Source: Ancylobacter mangrovi (lineage in GTDB: Bacteria; Pseudomonadota; Alphaproteobacteria; Rhizobiales; Xanthobacteraceae). From it: a DNA stretch of 64,000 nt. Made by a program: the position numbers and the translations under genes. This document shows, piece by piece, positions 17,612-26,567 of the stretch; position 1 is the stretch's first letter, and each line of letters opens with the position of its first letter. The stretch lies in NCBI RefSeq assembly GCF_024752355.1, contig NZ_JANTHZ010000001.1:372001-436000 (forward strand), in the 5' to 3' direction. The notes beneath the pieces are model-generated. The model was not told where the DNA came from. It saw only the letters and a list, made by a program, of their open reading frames with translations, and made no database searches.

Positions 17612-17968
17612 AAATACTCTCCGAACGACAACGAAACTGGCATTCAGCCAAGCTCGGATCGGAGATAGGCGCCCAGATAGGCATGTCGAGGGCTGGATTG
17701 CGGCAGAAACCGCCAAATTCGGGCACCGATACCACCGCCGATGCGTGTCTGCGAGCCCGCAACCCCGCATGAATGCTGATTCTTCGGCGAAATATTCCGC
17801 TGCGTCAAACTCGCAAAAGACGCAACAATTTTGCCATTATCTGCAATCGAATGTAGGTCGCTGTTGCGAAAACAACACAAAAATCGTCATGCAGCCAAAT
17901 GAAAACGGCCGCGGAACCCGGTACTCCCGGGCCCCGCGGCCGTCTGTCGAAAAGGAAGGCGCGGCGGA
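17612..17968. other. region between the two outer membrane genes
   Basis: This stretch holds the promoter and leader of the downstream minus-strand barrel gene and, at its far end, the terminator of the other one. The middle (about 17770-17900) is AT-rich compared with the window, including CAATTTTGCCATTATC and several A-runs. No gene is supported; short open frames on both strands lack signals. A strong promoter is likely, as these barrels are usually abundant, but I cannot place it exactly. Confidence 0.5.
17905..17943 (-). terminator. terminator-like hairpin after outer membrane paralogue 2
   Basis: ACGGCCGCGG (17905-17914) pairs with CCGCGGCCGT (17934-17943), and an inner CCCGG/CCGGG stem extends it. 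On the minus strand it is followed by TTTCATTTGG, so it ends transcription of the gene whose stop codon is at 17969. Confidence 0.75.
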
Positions 17969-18580
17969 TCAGAATTTGTAGTTGATGCCCGCGCGCAGCA
18001 TGTTGGTGGTCAGGCCGACATCGGCCGGGCCGGCGACCGTGTTGTAGGTCTCCGAGCCCATGTCGAGATAGAGGTACTCGGCCCGCAGGGTGATGTTGTT
18101 GCTCAGCGCGTATTCACCGCCGAAGCCGAGCGCCCAGCCGGTGTGGGTGTTGTCGTCCTTCAGGCCGCCGACCTCATAGGTGCCGCTGCCATAGGCGAAG
18201 CCGCCGGTGCCGTAGACCAGGAACTGGTCCATGGCGAAGCCCGCGCGGGCGCGGATGGTGCCGAAATAGTCCAGCGTGAACACCGAGCTCTCGACATTCG
18301 AGTACTGCAGGTCGGTCTCGATGCCGAGGACCAGCGGGCCGGCGCCCTGCCAGTTGTAGCCGGCCTGGATGCCGCCGATGAAGCCGTCCGTGTCCGGCGA
18401 CCAGTCGGCGGTGCCCCAGCCATAGCCGGCATTGGCGCCGATGTAGAAGCCGGTCCAGGTGAACGGCATCACCGCCTCATAGGCGGGCGCTGCCGGGGCC
18501 GGGTAACCGAGATCGGCCGCCGCGGCGGGCGCGGAAATCAGGGCCACGAGGCCGAGACCCGCAAGAATGCTGCGTTTCAT
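17969..18580 (-). CDS. outer membrane beta-barrel protein, Omp25/31 family (paralogue 2)
   Basis: This 203-residue paralogue shares the same plan as its neighbour: signal peptide (AGLGLVALISAPAAA), FTWTGFYIGANAGYGWG, GFGGEYALSNNITLRAEYL and a final AGINYKF with terminal Phe. The two proteins differ clearly in the middle strands and loops, so this is an old duplication rather than a recent one. AGGAG lies directly before the ATG at 18580, an excellent site; the longer in-frame start at 18610 is not needed. It sits in the outer membrane, and function beyond structure or permeability is unknown. Confidence 0.9.
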   Translation of the reverse strand: MKRSILAGLGLVALISAPAAAADLGYPAPAAPAYEAVMPFTWTGFYIGANAGYGWGTADWSPDTDGFIGGIQAGYNWQGAGPLVLGIETDLQYSNVESSVFTLDYFGTIRARAGFAMDQFLVYGTGGFAYGSGTYEVGGLKDDNTHTGWALGFGGEYALSNNITLRAEYLYLDMGSETYNTVAGPADVGLTTNMLRAGINYKF

Positions 18581-18971
18581 GTTGCTCTCCTGAGTGTCGC
18601 GCGGGCGCACGGCCGGGCCCGCCCCCGTAAATTCGGATGGCTGACACTCCCATAAATGTATGAGCAGAATCTTAGGGCATTTCGTAAGGATAGAGTATGC
18701 TTAACATCCGGTTTAACGCGCAATTTGAGAATTAATATTCAGAGATCGTAAAGATTTCCGCCGCGCCAGCGACGAAATACGCAGGCAGACGTGCAATATT
18801 CTTCATTTCATAGTTATCGGAAGGTAAATTCCGCCCGCCACCCGCCCGTCCGCGCGGCGTGCCTTCACGCAAGGAGGTGGCTGGCGCGGATCGACGGGCG
18901 GCGGGAAATTCCCCATATGATGGCGCCACTTCCGATCCGCCTCACCCGCCTGCCAGCGAGTTTGCCTGCCC
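18581..18971. other. divergent intergenic region, no gene recognised
   Basis: This 391-base region lies between the second outer membrane gene and the SDR gene. The part from 18640 to 18840 is AT-rich and contains ATTAATATT and several A/T-runs, as expected for the promoter of a highly expressed barrel gene. A pair of TTAA motifs eight bases apart at 18701-18716 resembles, but does not match, a CtrA box. Closer to the SDR start the sequence becomes GC-rich again. No coding frame is convincing. Confidence 0.5.
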
Positions 18972-19754
18972 ATGCCCGTCTCCGCGCCCATCACTCCCGC
19001 TTGCCCTCGCCCGGTCGCGCTGGTGACCGGCGGCGCGGTGCGGATCGGCCGCACCATCTGCCTGGCGCTGGCGCGGGCGGGCTATGACGTCGCCGTGCAT
19101 GTGCGGCATGAGGGCGAAGCGGGCGATGCCGCGCGGGCGGCGATCGAGGCGGAGGGCGCGCGGGCGGTCGTGCTCGCCGCGGAGCTGACCGACCCAGAGG
19201 CCATGGCCCGGCTGGTGCCCGCCGCGGTGGAGGCGCTGGGGCCGGTGAGCCTCCTCGTCAACAATGCCTCGGAGTTCCAGCCGGACGGCGTCGGCGATCT
19301 CGACCTCGCTCGGTGGGAACGCCATTTCGCCGCCAATCTGCGCGCGCCGGTGTTCCTCGCTGAGGCCTTCGCGCGTGCCCTGCCGCCGGATCGGCACGGG
19401 GCGGTCGTCAATATCATCGACCAGCGCGTACTCAAGCCAACGCCGAACTATCTCTCCTACAGCCTCGCCAAGAACGGGTTGTGGTCGGCGACGCGCATGC
19501 TCGCCCAGGCGCTCGCGCCGCGCATCCGGGTCAACGGCATCGGCCCCGGCCCGACGCTCGCCAGCGTGCACCAGGACGGAGAGGATTTCGCGCGCCAGTG
19601 TGCGGCGCTGCCGCTGGGCCGCGGGCCGGCGCCGGAGGAGATCGCCGAGGCGGTGCTGTTCCTCGCCCGCGCGCGCAGCATCACCGGGCAGATGATCGCG
19701 GTCGACGGCGGCCAGCACCTTGCCTGGCGCACGCCGGACACCGAGACCGACTAG
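18972..19754 (+). CDS. short-chain dehydrogenase, pteridine reductase / FolM-like
   Basis: The 260-residue SDR has the cofactor motif TGGAVRIG in place of the usual TGxxxGIG, the NNAS motif, a catalytic YSLAK and a late NGIGPGP. The RIG form, NIIDQRVLKPTPNYLSYSLA and RIRVNGIGPGPTL recall pteridine reductase and FolM (dihydromonapterin reductase), which reduce dihydropterins with NADPH. This would supply reduced pterin or folate. Identification to the SDR family is firm; the FolM assignment is moderate. Its stop codon overlaps the stop of the convergent transporter gene by two bases inside a CTAG. Confidence 0.85.
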   Translation: MPVSAPITPACPRPVALVTGGAVRIGRTICLALARAGYDVAVHVRHEGEAGDAARAAIEAEGARAVVLAAELTDPEAMARLVPAAVEALGPVSLLVNNASEFQPDGVGDLDLARWERHFAANLRAPVFLAEAFARALPPDRHGAVVNIIDQRVLKPTPNYLSYSLAKNGLWSATRMLAQALAPRIRVNGIGPGPTLASVHQDGEDFARQCAALPLGRGPAPEEIAEAVLFLARARSITGQMIAVDGGQHLAWRTPDTETD

Positions 19755-20686
19755 CGCCGGCGCGCATCCGCGAAGGTGAAGGCGCCGATGCCGCCCATCA
19801 CCAGCACCGAGCCCACCAGCTCGACGAGCGAGACCGTCTCGCCCAGGAACACGAAGGCGAGCCCCATCGTCGCCACCGGGCTCACCGTGCTGATCATCGA
19901 GTTGGCCGAGGGCGAAATCCGCTTCAGCGCCGCATTGAGGAAGAAGGTCGGCAGTACCGTCGCGCCGATGGCGATCATCAGCGCCAGCACCAGCAGGTGG
20001 CCGGACACGAACAGCCCGTCGATCGGCCGGAACAGGGCGAACTGCACCAGCGAGGCCACGGCCGCCGAGGTCATGGCGATGCAGGTGAACAGCGCCGAGC
20101 CGATGCTGCGCAGCAGCCCGCCGGCGAGGAGCTGGTAGAGCGCGAAGCTGATCGCCGACATCGCCACGAAGGCGACACCGCGCAGCGTGTCGTTCCCGCT
20201 CGCCGCGAAGTTCTGCATGAAGATGATCGCGAGGCCCGAATAGGCGACGGCGAAGGCCAGCAGCGCCCGCGCCCGGATCGGCTGGCGGAAGAACAGCGCG
20301 CCGAGCAGCACCACGAACAGCGGGTAGGTGAACAGGATCAGCCGCTCGAACGAGGCGGAGATGTATTCAAGCCCGATGAAGTCCATGTAGCTCGCGAACC
20401 AGTAGCCGAGCGCGCCCACCAGCACCGTGCGCCCTACCACGCTCAGCGACGGCATCGCCTCGCCATGCGCGCGCATCCGGACGATCGCGATCGCCCCGAT
20501 GACGAGGTAGAAGGGAAGCGCGAACACCATGCGCAGCGCCAGCACGGTCTCGGGATCGAGCCCCTGCGCATAGGCGAGCTTGATGATGATGCCCTTCGAG
20601 GCGAACAGGATCGCACCGGTCGCACCAAAGACGTAACCGGTCAGCGGGACGGCGGGCTTTGCGCCCGTTTCAGCGAGGCTGGACAT
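19751..20686 (-). CDS. EamA/DMT family transporter
   Basis: The 311-residue inner membrane protein has about ten predicted transmembrane helices arranged as two EamA repeats, with typical ends such as FFLNAALKRISPSANSMIS followed by LAFVFLGETVSLVELVG. The drug/metabolite transporter superfamily moves amino acids, nucleotides, polyamines or other small solutes, often outward; the substrate is unknown. The ATG at 20686 gives the usual length; the open frame extends to 20833 but that part is Arg-rich and non-membrane. It follows the FkbM gene on the same strand with an 85-base gap. Confidence 0.88.
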   Translation of the reverse strand: MSSLAETGAKPAVPLTGYVFGATGAILFASKGIIIKLAYAQGLDPETVLALRMVFALPFYLVIGAIAIVRMRAHGEAMPSLSVVGRTVLVGALGYWFASYMDFIGLEYISASFERLILFTYPLFVVLLGALFFRQPIRARALLAFAVAYSGLAIIFMQNFAASGNDTLRGVAFVAMSAISFALYQLLAGGLLRSIGSALFTCIAMTSAAVASLVQFALFRPIDGLFVSGHLLVLALMIAIGATVLPTFFLNAALKRISPSANSMISTVSPVATMGLAFVFLGETVSLVELVGSVLVMGGIGAFTFADARRR

Positions 20687-20771
20687 TGTCGTTTCGATCC
20701 GATGGCCGCGGCGCGGCCGGACCGAGCCCTTAAAGGGTCGGCGAGGTCCGCGCAATGGACTTGGCGCCCGC

Positions 20772-21632
20772 TCACGGCAGCAGGCGGCGCGGCGTCCAGC
20801 CCTGGAGCCGGTCCATGACGTTGGGTCGCGCAACGAAGATCAGGTTGTTGACGTAGCTGTAAGGCTCGCGGGCGGAACCGCCCTGCCCGTCGAGCGCTTC
20901 CGGGCGCTGGTGGCGTGCCGGATCGAAGGTCTCGACCGGATGCAGCCCGTCCGCCAGCGCGTAGAAGCCGCGATAGCCCATCGGCTCCAGCGTCGCCCGC
21001 ACGGAAGCGACGGCGCCGGCGCGGTGGCGCTCCTCGGCCTCGATCAGCAGCGAGGGCCGGCTGGCGCCGATCAGCCGCCGGGCGCCGTCGAGCACGTTCT
21101 GCTCGTGCCCCTCGACGTCGATCTTGATGAAGGCGACATCGCCCTCGATGCAGTCGTCGAGGCGGCGGCAATACACCATCAGCTCGTCGACCAGCCTCGC
21201 GCCCGACACCGACCCGTTGAGGTCGATCGCCGCCATCGGCGAGTGGCCGACCGGGATGTGGAGCTCGGCGATGCGGTTCTCGTCGCTCGCCGCGCATTCG
21301 AACAGCGTCAGACGGCCGTCCTTCAGCGCCGGCCCGAAGCGGCTGCGGATCACGCGTCCCATGGCGGGGTTGGGCTCGAAGGCCAGCACATGCGCGCCGA
21401 GCCGCAGCATCCAGTAGGTGTAAAGGCCGTGATTGGCCCCGACGTCGCAGGCCGTCTCGCCCTGCCCGACGAGAAGGGGAAGGAATTGCAGCTCGCTGTT
21501 CGGATTTCGGGCGGCCTTCAGGTCCGCCCACCGACTCAACAACCCGACGGCACGCGGCAGGCGGTTCTCACCTGCCGTTCTCAGAATTTCCAGCACGCCC
21601 AGCCCTCGGCCCCCTGCGAGGAGACCCCCCAA
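20772..21632 (-). CDS. FkbM family SAM-dependent methyltransferase
   Basis: The 286-residue protein shows the SAM-binding pattern of FkbM methyltransferases: CDVGANHGLYTYWML (motif I), LAFEPNPAMGRVI, then FIKIDVEGHE and a C-terminal Rossmann strand region. Members methylate hydroxyl groups of polyketides, sugars or lipids, and often serve surface glycans. No glycan genes adjoin it, so the substrate is open. I chose the TTG at 21632 because AAGGAG stands five bases upstream; an internal in-frame GTG at 21596 is an alternative. It would be co-transcribed with the EamA gene if at all. Confidence 0.85.
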   Translation of the reverse strand: MGGLLAGGRGLGVLEILRTAGENRLPRAVGLLSRWADLKAARNPNSELQFLPLLVGQGETACDVGANHGLYTYWMLRLGAHVLAFEPNPAMGRVIRSRFGPALKDGRLTLFECAASDENRIAELHIPVGHSPMAAIDLNGSVSGARLVDELMVYCRRLDDCIEGDVAFIKIDVEGHEQNVLDGARRLIGASRPSLLIEAEERHRAGAVASVRATLEPMGYRGFYALADGLHPVETFDPARHQRPEALDGQGGSAREPYSYVNNLIFVARPNVMDRLQGWTPRRLLP

Positions 21633-21729
21633 AGCAACTCCTTAGCACATCGGCGCGATTTCCGAGCGGTATGGCGAAGGCGCGTCCGCCCCCCTGTTCC
21701 AGCCGGGTGTGAATCCGTATCTAGAGGGC

Positions 21730-23784
21730 ATGACGCGACCGAACCCAGACCTGCCCGAGCCCGAAGACGACGAGGACGCTACTGCGGCTGCGGAGCAGGA
21801 AGCGAGCCTGCCGATCGAGGAGCCCGAGGAGGCCGAGCCCGCGCCGGGCTCGGTGGCGACGGGCCGCGCCGCGATCCAGCGCGCCATCAAGCACGCCCCG
21901 AACGGCCCGGGCGTCTACCGCATGCTGGGGCCGGACGGCACCGTGCTCTATGTCGGCAAGGCCAAGAGCATCCGCAAGCGCATCGTCGCCTACACACGCC
22001 CGGCGGGCCTCACCGCGCGCATCATGCGCATGGTGGCGGCCACCGCCGAGATGGAGTTCGTCTCGACCCAGACCGAGACCGAGGCGCTGCTGCTGGAAGC
22101 GAATCTCATCAAGCAGCTTCGCCCGCGCTTCAACGTGCTGCTGCGCGACGACAAGTCGTTCCCCTACATCCTCATCACCCGCGACCATGACGCGCCGCAG
22201 ATCACCAAGCATCGCGGCGCGCGCAACAGGCCGGGCGACTATTACGGCCCCTTCGCCTCGGTCTGGGCGGTGAACCGCACCATCAACGCGCTGCAGAAGG
22301 CGTTCCTGGTGCGCTCCTGCTCGGACAGCTTCTACGAATCGCGCACCCGCCCGTGCCTGCTGTTCCAGATCAAGCGCTGCGCCGGGCCCTGCACCGGCGA
22401 GGTCAGCCACGAGCAGTATGCCGACTATGTGCGCGAGGCGCGCGACTTCCTCTCCGGCAAGAGCCGGGCGGTGAAGGAGCAGCTCGCGCACGAGATGGAG
22501 GACGCCTCCGAGGCTTTGGAATTCGAGCGCGCCGCCGCGCTGCGCGACCGCCTCGCGGCGCTGTCCGCCGTGCAGGGCACGCAGGGCATCAACCCGCGCT
22601 CTGTGGAGGAGGCCGACGTGTTCGCCCTGCACCAGGAAGGCGGGGCGACCTGCGTTCAGGTGTTCTTCTTCCGCACCGGCCAGAACTGGGGCAACCACGC
22701 GCTCTACCCGCGCGCCGACCGCACGCTCGGCCCGGCCGAGGTGCTGGAGTCGTTCCTCGCCCAGTTCTACGAGGACAAGCCCTGCCCGCGCCTCATCCTG
22801 CTCAGCCACGACGTCGCCGAGCGCGAGCTGCTGGAGGAGGCGCTCGCCACCCGCGCCGGCCACCGGGTGGAGATTTCCGTGCCTAGGCGCGGCGAGAAGC
22901 GCGAGCTGGTCGAGCACGCGCTGCAGAACGCGCGCGAGGCGCTGGGCCGCAAGCTGGCCGAGAGCGCCAGCCAGGCGCGGCTGCTGGGCGAGCTCGCGCG
23001 CGCCTTCGAGCTGAAGCAGGCGCCGGGCCGCATCGAGGTCTACGACAACAGCCACATCATGGGCACGAACGCGGTCGGCGGCATGATCGTGGCTGGACCG
23101 GAAGGCTTCGCCAAGAGCCAGTACCGCAAATTCAACATCAAGTCCGCCGACCTCGCCCCCGGCGACGATTACGGCATGATGCGCGAGGTGCTGACGCGCC
23201 GCTTCTCGCGGCTGCTGCGGGAGAATCCGCGCGCCGAGCCCGCGCCGGTCGCTGCCGACGGCGACGGCGCGGGCGCGGGCGCGGCCCTCGCCGAGCGGGA
23301 GGAAGGCGTCGCCGAGGCCGCCTCCACCGCCTGGCCGGACCTGCTGCTGATCGACGGAGGTCCGGGCCAGCTCAAGGCGGCGAGCGAGACGCTGGCCGCG
23401 CTCGGCATCACCGACGTGCCGCTGGTGGGCGTCGCCAAGGGACCGGACCGCGACGCCGGGCGCGAGACCTTCTACCGCGAGGGGCACGAGCCGTTCCGGC
23501 TGGAGCCGCGCGACCCGGTGCTCTATTTCGTGCAGCGCCTGCGCGACGAGGCGCACCGCTTCGCCATCGGCTCGCACCGGGCGCGCCGCACGCGCGAGAT
23601 CGGCCGCTCCGGGCTGCAGGAGATCGCCGGCGTGGGGCCGACCCGCAAGCGCGCGCTGCTGCATCATTTCGGAACTCTGAAGGCCATCGAGCGCGCCTCG
23701 CTCGCCGATCTCGAGGCCGTGCCGGGCGTCAACGCGGCCACCGCGCGGGCGGTCTACGATTTCTTTCACGCCAAACCCGGCTGA
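21730..23784 (+). CDS. uvrC: excinuclease ABC subunit UvrC
   Basis: UvrC makes both incisions in nucleotide excision repair. The GIY-YIG nuclease domain ([20 protein letters not shown]), the UVR motif ([17 protein letters not shown]), the RNase H-like domain ([27 protein letters not shown]) and the C-terminal helix-hairpin-helix pair ([16 protein letters not shown]) are present in order. About 684 residues. Two features are unusual: an acidic Glu/Asp-rich N-terminal tail of some 45 residues, and an Ala/Gly-rich insertion near residues 505-540, just before the IDGG motif. An upstream GTG at 21709 could add seven residues. The next genes are pgsA, moaD and moaE. Confidence 0.96.
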   Translation: MTRPNPDLPEPEDDEDATAAAEQEASLPIEEPEEAEPAPGSVATGRAAIQRAIKHAPNGPGVYRMLGPDGTVLYVGKAKSIRKRIVAYTRPAGLTARIMRMVAATAEMEFVSTQTETEALLLEANLIKQLRPRFNVLLRDDKSFPYILITRDHDAPQITKHRGARNRPGDYYGPFASVWAVNRTINALQKAFLVRSCSDSFYESRTRPCLLFQIKRCAGPCTGEVSHEQYADYVREARDFLSGKSRAVKEQLAHEMEDASEALEFERAAALRDRLAALSAVQGTQGINPRSVEEADVFALHQEGGATCVQVFFFRTGQNWGNHALYPRADRTLGPAEVLESFLAQFYEDKPCPRLILLSHDVAERELLEEALATRAGHRVEISVPRRGEKRELVEHALQNAREALGRKLAESASQARLLGELARAFELKQAPGRIEVYDNSHIMGTNAVGGMIVAGPEGFAKSQYRKFNIKSADLAPGDDYGMMREVLTRRFSRLLRENPRAEPAPVAADGDGAGAGAALAEREEGVAEAASTAWPDLLLIDGGPGQLKAASETLAALGITDVPLVGVAKGPDRDAGRETFYREGHEPFRLEPRDPVLYFVQRLRDEAHRFAIGSHRARRTREIGRSGLQEIAGVGPTRKRALLHHFGTLKAIERASLADLEAVPGVNAATARAVYDFFHAKPG

Positions 23785-23925
23785 GGCCCTTGAGACCGCC
23801 GGCTGCCACGGGAAGGTCACAGCCTCGATTCATGCTGATGAAGGGCATTTGACGAGCAGCGGCGGCGCGGTGCGATTGACGTTGCCCGCCTGCGTCATTA
23901 CCTCGGTCCAACGGGAGCCGGCAGC

Positions 23926-24567
23926 ATGGTCGATGTCACCTCCAGCCACGAGACAATCACGGAGCCTGGAAAGGTGAAACGCGGACACGCGCTCGCGCTG
24001 CCCAACCTCCTCACCTATGGCCGGTGCGTCGCCGTGCCGATGGTGGCGGCCTGCCTGTTCTGGGCCGACATACTGGAAGGCGGGCTGTGGCTGCGCTGGC
24101 TGGCGCTCGGCATCTACATCGTCGCCGCCATCACCGATTTCTTCGACGGCTACCTGGCGCGCGTCTGGTCGCAGCAATCGGCGATCGGCCGCATGCTGGA
24201 CCCGATCGCCGACAAGCTGCTGGTCTCCACCTCGCTGCTGATGCTCGCCTCCGACGGCACCATCCGCGGCTGGTCGCTGTGGGCGGCGGTGGTGATCCTG
24301 TGCCGCGAGATCCTGGTCTCGGGCCTGCGCGAATTCCTCGCCGAGCTGCGCGTGAGCGTGCCGGTGACGCGGCTCGCCAAATGGAAGACCACCGCGCAGC
24401 TCGTCGCCGTCGCCGTGCTGCTGGCCGGCCCCGCGGGCGACAAGCTGGTGCCCGGCATCACCCTGGTCGGCATCGTGCTGCTGTGGATCGCGGCGCTGCT
24501 GACGCTCTATACCGGCTGGGACTATTTCCGGGCCGGGGCGCGCCATCTCATCGAGGACGACGTGTGA
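23926..24567 (+). CDS. pgsA: CDP-diacylglycerol--glycerol-3-phosphate 3-phosphatidyltransferase
   Basis: PgsA makes phosphatidylglycerol phosphate from CDP-diacylglycerol and glycerol-3-phosphate, the committed step to phosphatidylglycerol and cardiolipin. The 213-residue inner membrane protein holds the complete CDP-alcohol transferase motif: DFFDGYLAR, a spacer, then G and LDPIADK, with the required Asp residues. Four to five transmembrane helices surround it. The N-terminal 20 residues are polar. GGAG precedes the ATG at 23926. Its stop overlaps the moaD start as GTGA, so translation is coupled. The gene order is common in related genomes. Confidence 0.95.
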   Translation: MVDVTSSHETITEPGKVKRGHALALPNLLTYGRCVAVPMVAACLFWADILEGGLWLRWLALGIYIVAAITDFFDGYLARVWSQQSAIGRMLDPIADKLLVSTSLLMLASDGTIRGWSLWAAVVILCREILVSGLREFLAELRVSVPVTRLAKWKTTAQLVAVAVLLAGPAGDKLVPGITLVGIVLLWIAALLTLYTGWDYFRAGARHLIEDDV

Positions 24568-24815
24568 AGATTCTTTATTTCGCCTGGGTGCGCGAGCGCA
24601 TCGGCCTTGCCGGCGAGGAGATCGCGGTGCCCGAGACGGTCCGCACCGTGGCCGAGCTCGCCGGCTGGCTGGCCGCGCGCGGCGAGGGCTATGCCCGCGC
24701 CTTTGAGAACCCGCGCGTGGTGCGCGCCGCGCTCGACCGGCGCCACGCCAAGCCGGACACCGCCCTCGCCGGCGCCAGCGAGATCGCCTTCTTCCCGCCG
24801 ATGACCGGCGGCTGA
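24564..24815 (+). CDS. moaD: molybdopterin synthase small subunit MoaD
   Basis: MoaD is the ubiquitin-like sulfur carrier that, once thiocarboxylated, gives sulfur to precursor Z during molybdenum cofactor synthesis. The 83-residue protein has the beta-grasp start ILYFAWVRERIG, a conserved EIAFFPPMTGG ending and the essential terminal Gly-Gly. The GTG start at 24564 overlaps the pgsA stop. MoaE, the partner subunit, follows 53 bases later. Only these two cofactor genes are present in the window; moaA, moaC and mog-type genes must lie elsewhere. Confidence 0.95.
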   Translation: MKILYFAWVRERIGLAGEEIAVPETVRTVAELAGWLAARGEGYARAFENPRVVRAALDRRHAKPDTALAGASEIAFFPPMTGG

Positions 24816-24868
24816 GCCGGGCCGGCGAACGAGGCGGCGGGCGGGACCGCCGAGCGGGAGATCAAGCC

Positions 24869-25327
24869 ATGTTCACGGTGCGTATCCAGTCCGGGGATTT
24901 CGATGCCGCGGCGGAGGCCGCGCGGCTGACGCAGGGCCGCACGGATATCGGGGCGGTCGTCACCTTCGCCGGGCTCTGCCGCGACGACGACGCGGCCGGC
25001 GGCGCCCCGCTGGTGGCGCTGACGCTGGAGCATTATCCGGGCATGGCGGAGGAGGAGATCACCCGCCTCGTCGGCGAGGCCCGCGCCCGCTGGCCACTGC
25101 TCGGCGCCACGGTGATCCACCGCTACGGGCGGATCGTGCCCGGCGACAACATCGTGCTCGTGGTCACCGCCTCGCCCCATCGCGGCGCCGCCTTCGCCGC
25201 GGCCGAGTTCCTGATGGACTGGCTGAAGACCCGCGCCCCGTTCTGGAAGCTGGAAGAGCGCGAGGACACCAACGACTGGGTCGCCGCCAAGGATTCCGAC
25301 GACGAGGCGGCCGGGCGCTGGGAATAG
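24869..25327 (+). CDS. moaE: molybdopterin synthase catalytic subunit MoaE
   Basis: MoaE is the large subunit of molybdopterin synthase; it dimerises and receives the thiocarboxylate tail of MoaD to insert sulfur into the pterin precursor. The 152-residue protein has GAVVTFAGLCRDD, LEHYPGMAEEEI, HRYGRIVPGDNIV and the active-site segment KTRAPFWKLE with two conserved Lys. The ATG at 24869 follows GGAG. A short acidic tail (DSDDEAAGRWE) ends the protein. It closes the uvrC-pgsA-moaD-moaE run and is followed by a terminator shared with ilvE. Confidence 0.95.
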   Translation: MFTVRIQSGDFDAAAEAARLTQGRTDIGAVVTFAGLCRDDDAAGGAPLVALTLEHYPGMAEEEITRLVGEARARWPLLGATVIHRYGRIVPGDNIVLVVTASPHRGAAFAAAEFLMDWLKTRAPFWKLEEREDTNDWVAAKDSDDEAAGRWE

Positions 25328-25368
25328 GACGCCGAGGTTAGGCGCCGGGACTGCCCCTGACGCAAGAA

Positions 25369-25389
25369 GGCCGCCCTTGCGGGGCGGCC
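25369..25389. terminator. bidirectional terminator between moaE and ilvE
   Basis: GGCCGCCC (25369-25376) pairs with GGGCGGCC (25382-25389) with a TTGCG loop. It is 42 bases after the moaE stop and 36 bases after the ilvE stop on the other strand. The T-rich tails are weak on both sides (TCCCTGTCT and TTCTTG), so efficiency is uncertain. Confidence 0.65.
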
Positions 25390-25424
25390 CTCCCTGTCTG
25401 ATCCGAGCGATCGAGCGGTGCGCG

Positions 25425-26324
25425 TCAGGCCGCCGCGTCGGCGGTGGCCTTCTTCGGCTGCACTTCGGCCATGTAGTCCTCGAACAGCGTCTTGGTCACC
25501 GGGCCCGGCTGGTAGTGGCGGCCGGCGATCTCCGACACCGGCGTCACCTCGGCGGCGGTGCCGGTGATGAAGCACTCGTCGAAGCTCTCCAGCTCCTCCG
25601 GCTGGATCGCCCGCTCGACCACCTCGATGCCGTGGCGCCGGGCGAGGTCGATCACCGTCCGGCGGGTGATGCCGTTCAGGAACGCGTCGGCGAGCGGGGT
25701 GTGGATCACCCCGTCCTTCACGAAGAAGATGTTGGCGCCGGTGCATTCCGCCACCAGGCCGCGCCAGTCGAGCATCAGCGCGTCGGCATAGCCCTCGCGC
25801 TCGGCGGCGTGCTTGGAGATGGTGCAGATCATGTAGAGACCCGCCGCCTTCGAGGTCGAGGGCGCGGTCTGCGGGTCCGGCCGGCGATACTTCGCCATGC
25901 CGATGCGGATGCCCTTCAGCCGCTCGGCCGGGTCGAAATAGCTCGGCCATTCCCACGCCGCGATGGCGAGGTGGATCTGGTTGGCCTGCGCCGACACGCC
26001 CATCATGTCCGAGCCGCGCCAGGCGACCGGGCGCAGATAGGCGTCGGACAGCTTCTGCTTGGCCAGAAGCTCGCGGCAGGCCGCGTTGATCTCGGCCTCG
26101 CTGTAGGGAATCTCGAAGTCGAGCAGCCGCGCGCTTTCCTTCAGGCGCGTGGTATGCTCGTCGAGCTTGAAAATCTCGCCGCCATAGGCGCGCTCGCCCT
26201 CGAATACGCAGCTTCCATAATGCAGACCGTGGGTCAGCACGTGGACCTGGGCGTCCTGCCACGGCACGAAGGCGCCGTCATACCAGATCCAGCCGGTGCG
26301 CTTGTCGAAAGGTTCGCTTGCCAT
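25425..26324 (-). CDS. ilvE: branched-chain amino acid aminotransferase
   Basis: IlvE moves the amino group between glutamate and the 2-oxo acids of valine, leucine and isoleucine; it is a fold-type IV PLP enzyme of the cytoplasm. The 299-residue protein contains HGLHYGSCVFEGERAY, the catalytic Lys159 in APSTSKAAGLYM, EGYADALMLDWRG and GTAAEVTPVSEI, the last being the family signature. The ATG at 26324 has GGGAGA upstream, so the longer open frame to 26390 is not used. It diverges from a MarR-type regulator across 243 bases; whether that regulator controls ilvE is unknown. Confidence 0.95.
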   Translation of the reverse strand: MASEPFDKRTGWIWYDGAFVPWQDAQVHVLTHGLHYGSCVFEGERAYGGEIFKLDEHTTRLKESARLLDFEIPYSEAEINAACRELLAKQKLSDAYLRPVAWRGSDMMGVSAQANQIHLAIAAWEWPSYFDPAERLKGIRIGMAKYRRPDPQTAPSTSKAAGLYMICTISKHAAEREGYADALMLDWRGLVAECTGANIFFVKDGVIHTPLADAFLNGITRRTVIDLARRHGIEVVERAIQPEELESFDECFITGTAAEVTPVSEIAGRHYQPGPVTKTLFEDYMAEVQPKKATADAAA

Positions 26325-26567
26325 GGTTGTATCTCCCGAACAGGTCGCCGGCGCCCATGGTGGCGTCGCGGCCCTCTTGTCCTTCAGCATGGCGGCTTCG
26401 GCCTGCGCGAGACGCTATATTTTGCCTCGCAGTCGAAGTCCCGTTATCTTTCGCCGCCTCGTAGGCAGCCAGTCTACATCCCGCTCCGGACCGGGTCGAA
26501 CGGCAATCCGAACGATCCTTTCGCCAAGCGGGAGTTCTCGGTAACGATCATAACGAAAAAAGTCAAC

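Noticed and set aside
18701..18716. TTAA-N8-TTAA, resembling a CtrA site
   Set aside because: The CtrA consensus has a seven-base spacer. One base off and no cell-cycle gene nearby, so I do not call it.
21721..23820. Open reading frame of 699 codons antisense to uvrC
   Set aside because: It mirrors the uvrC frame almost exactly and its sequence is low-complexity; uvrC is certain.
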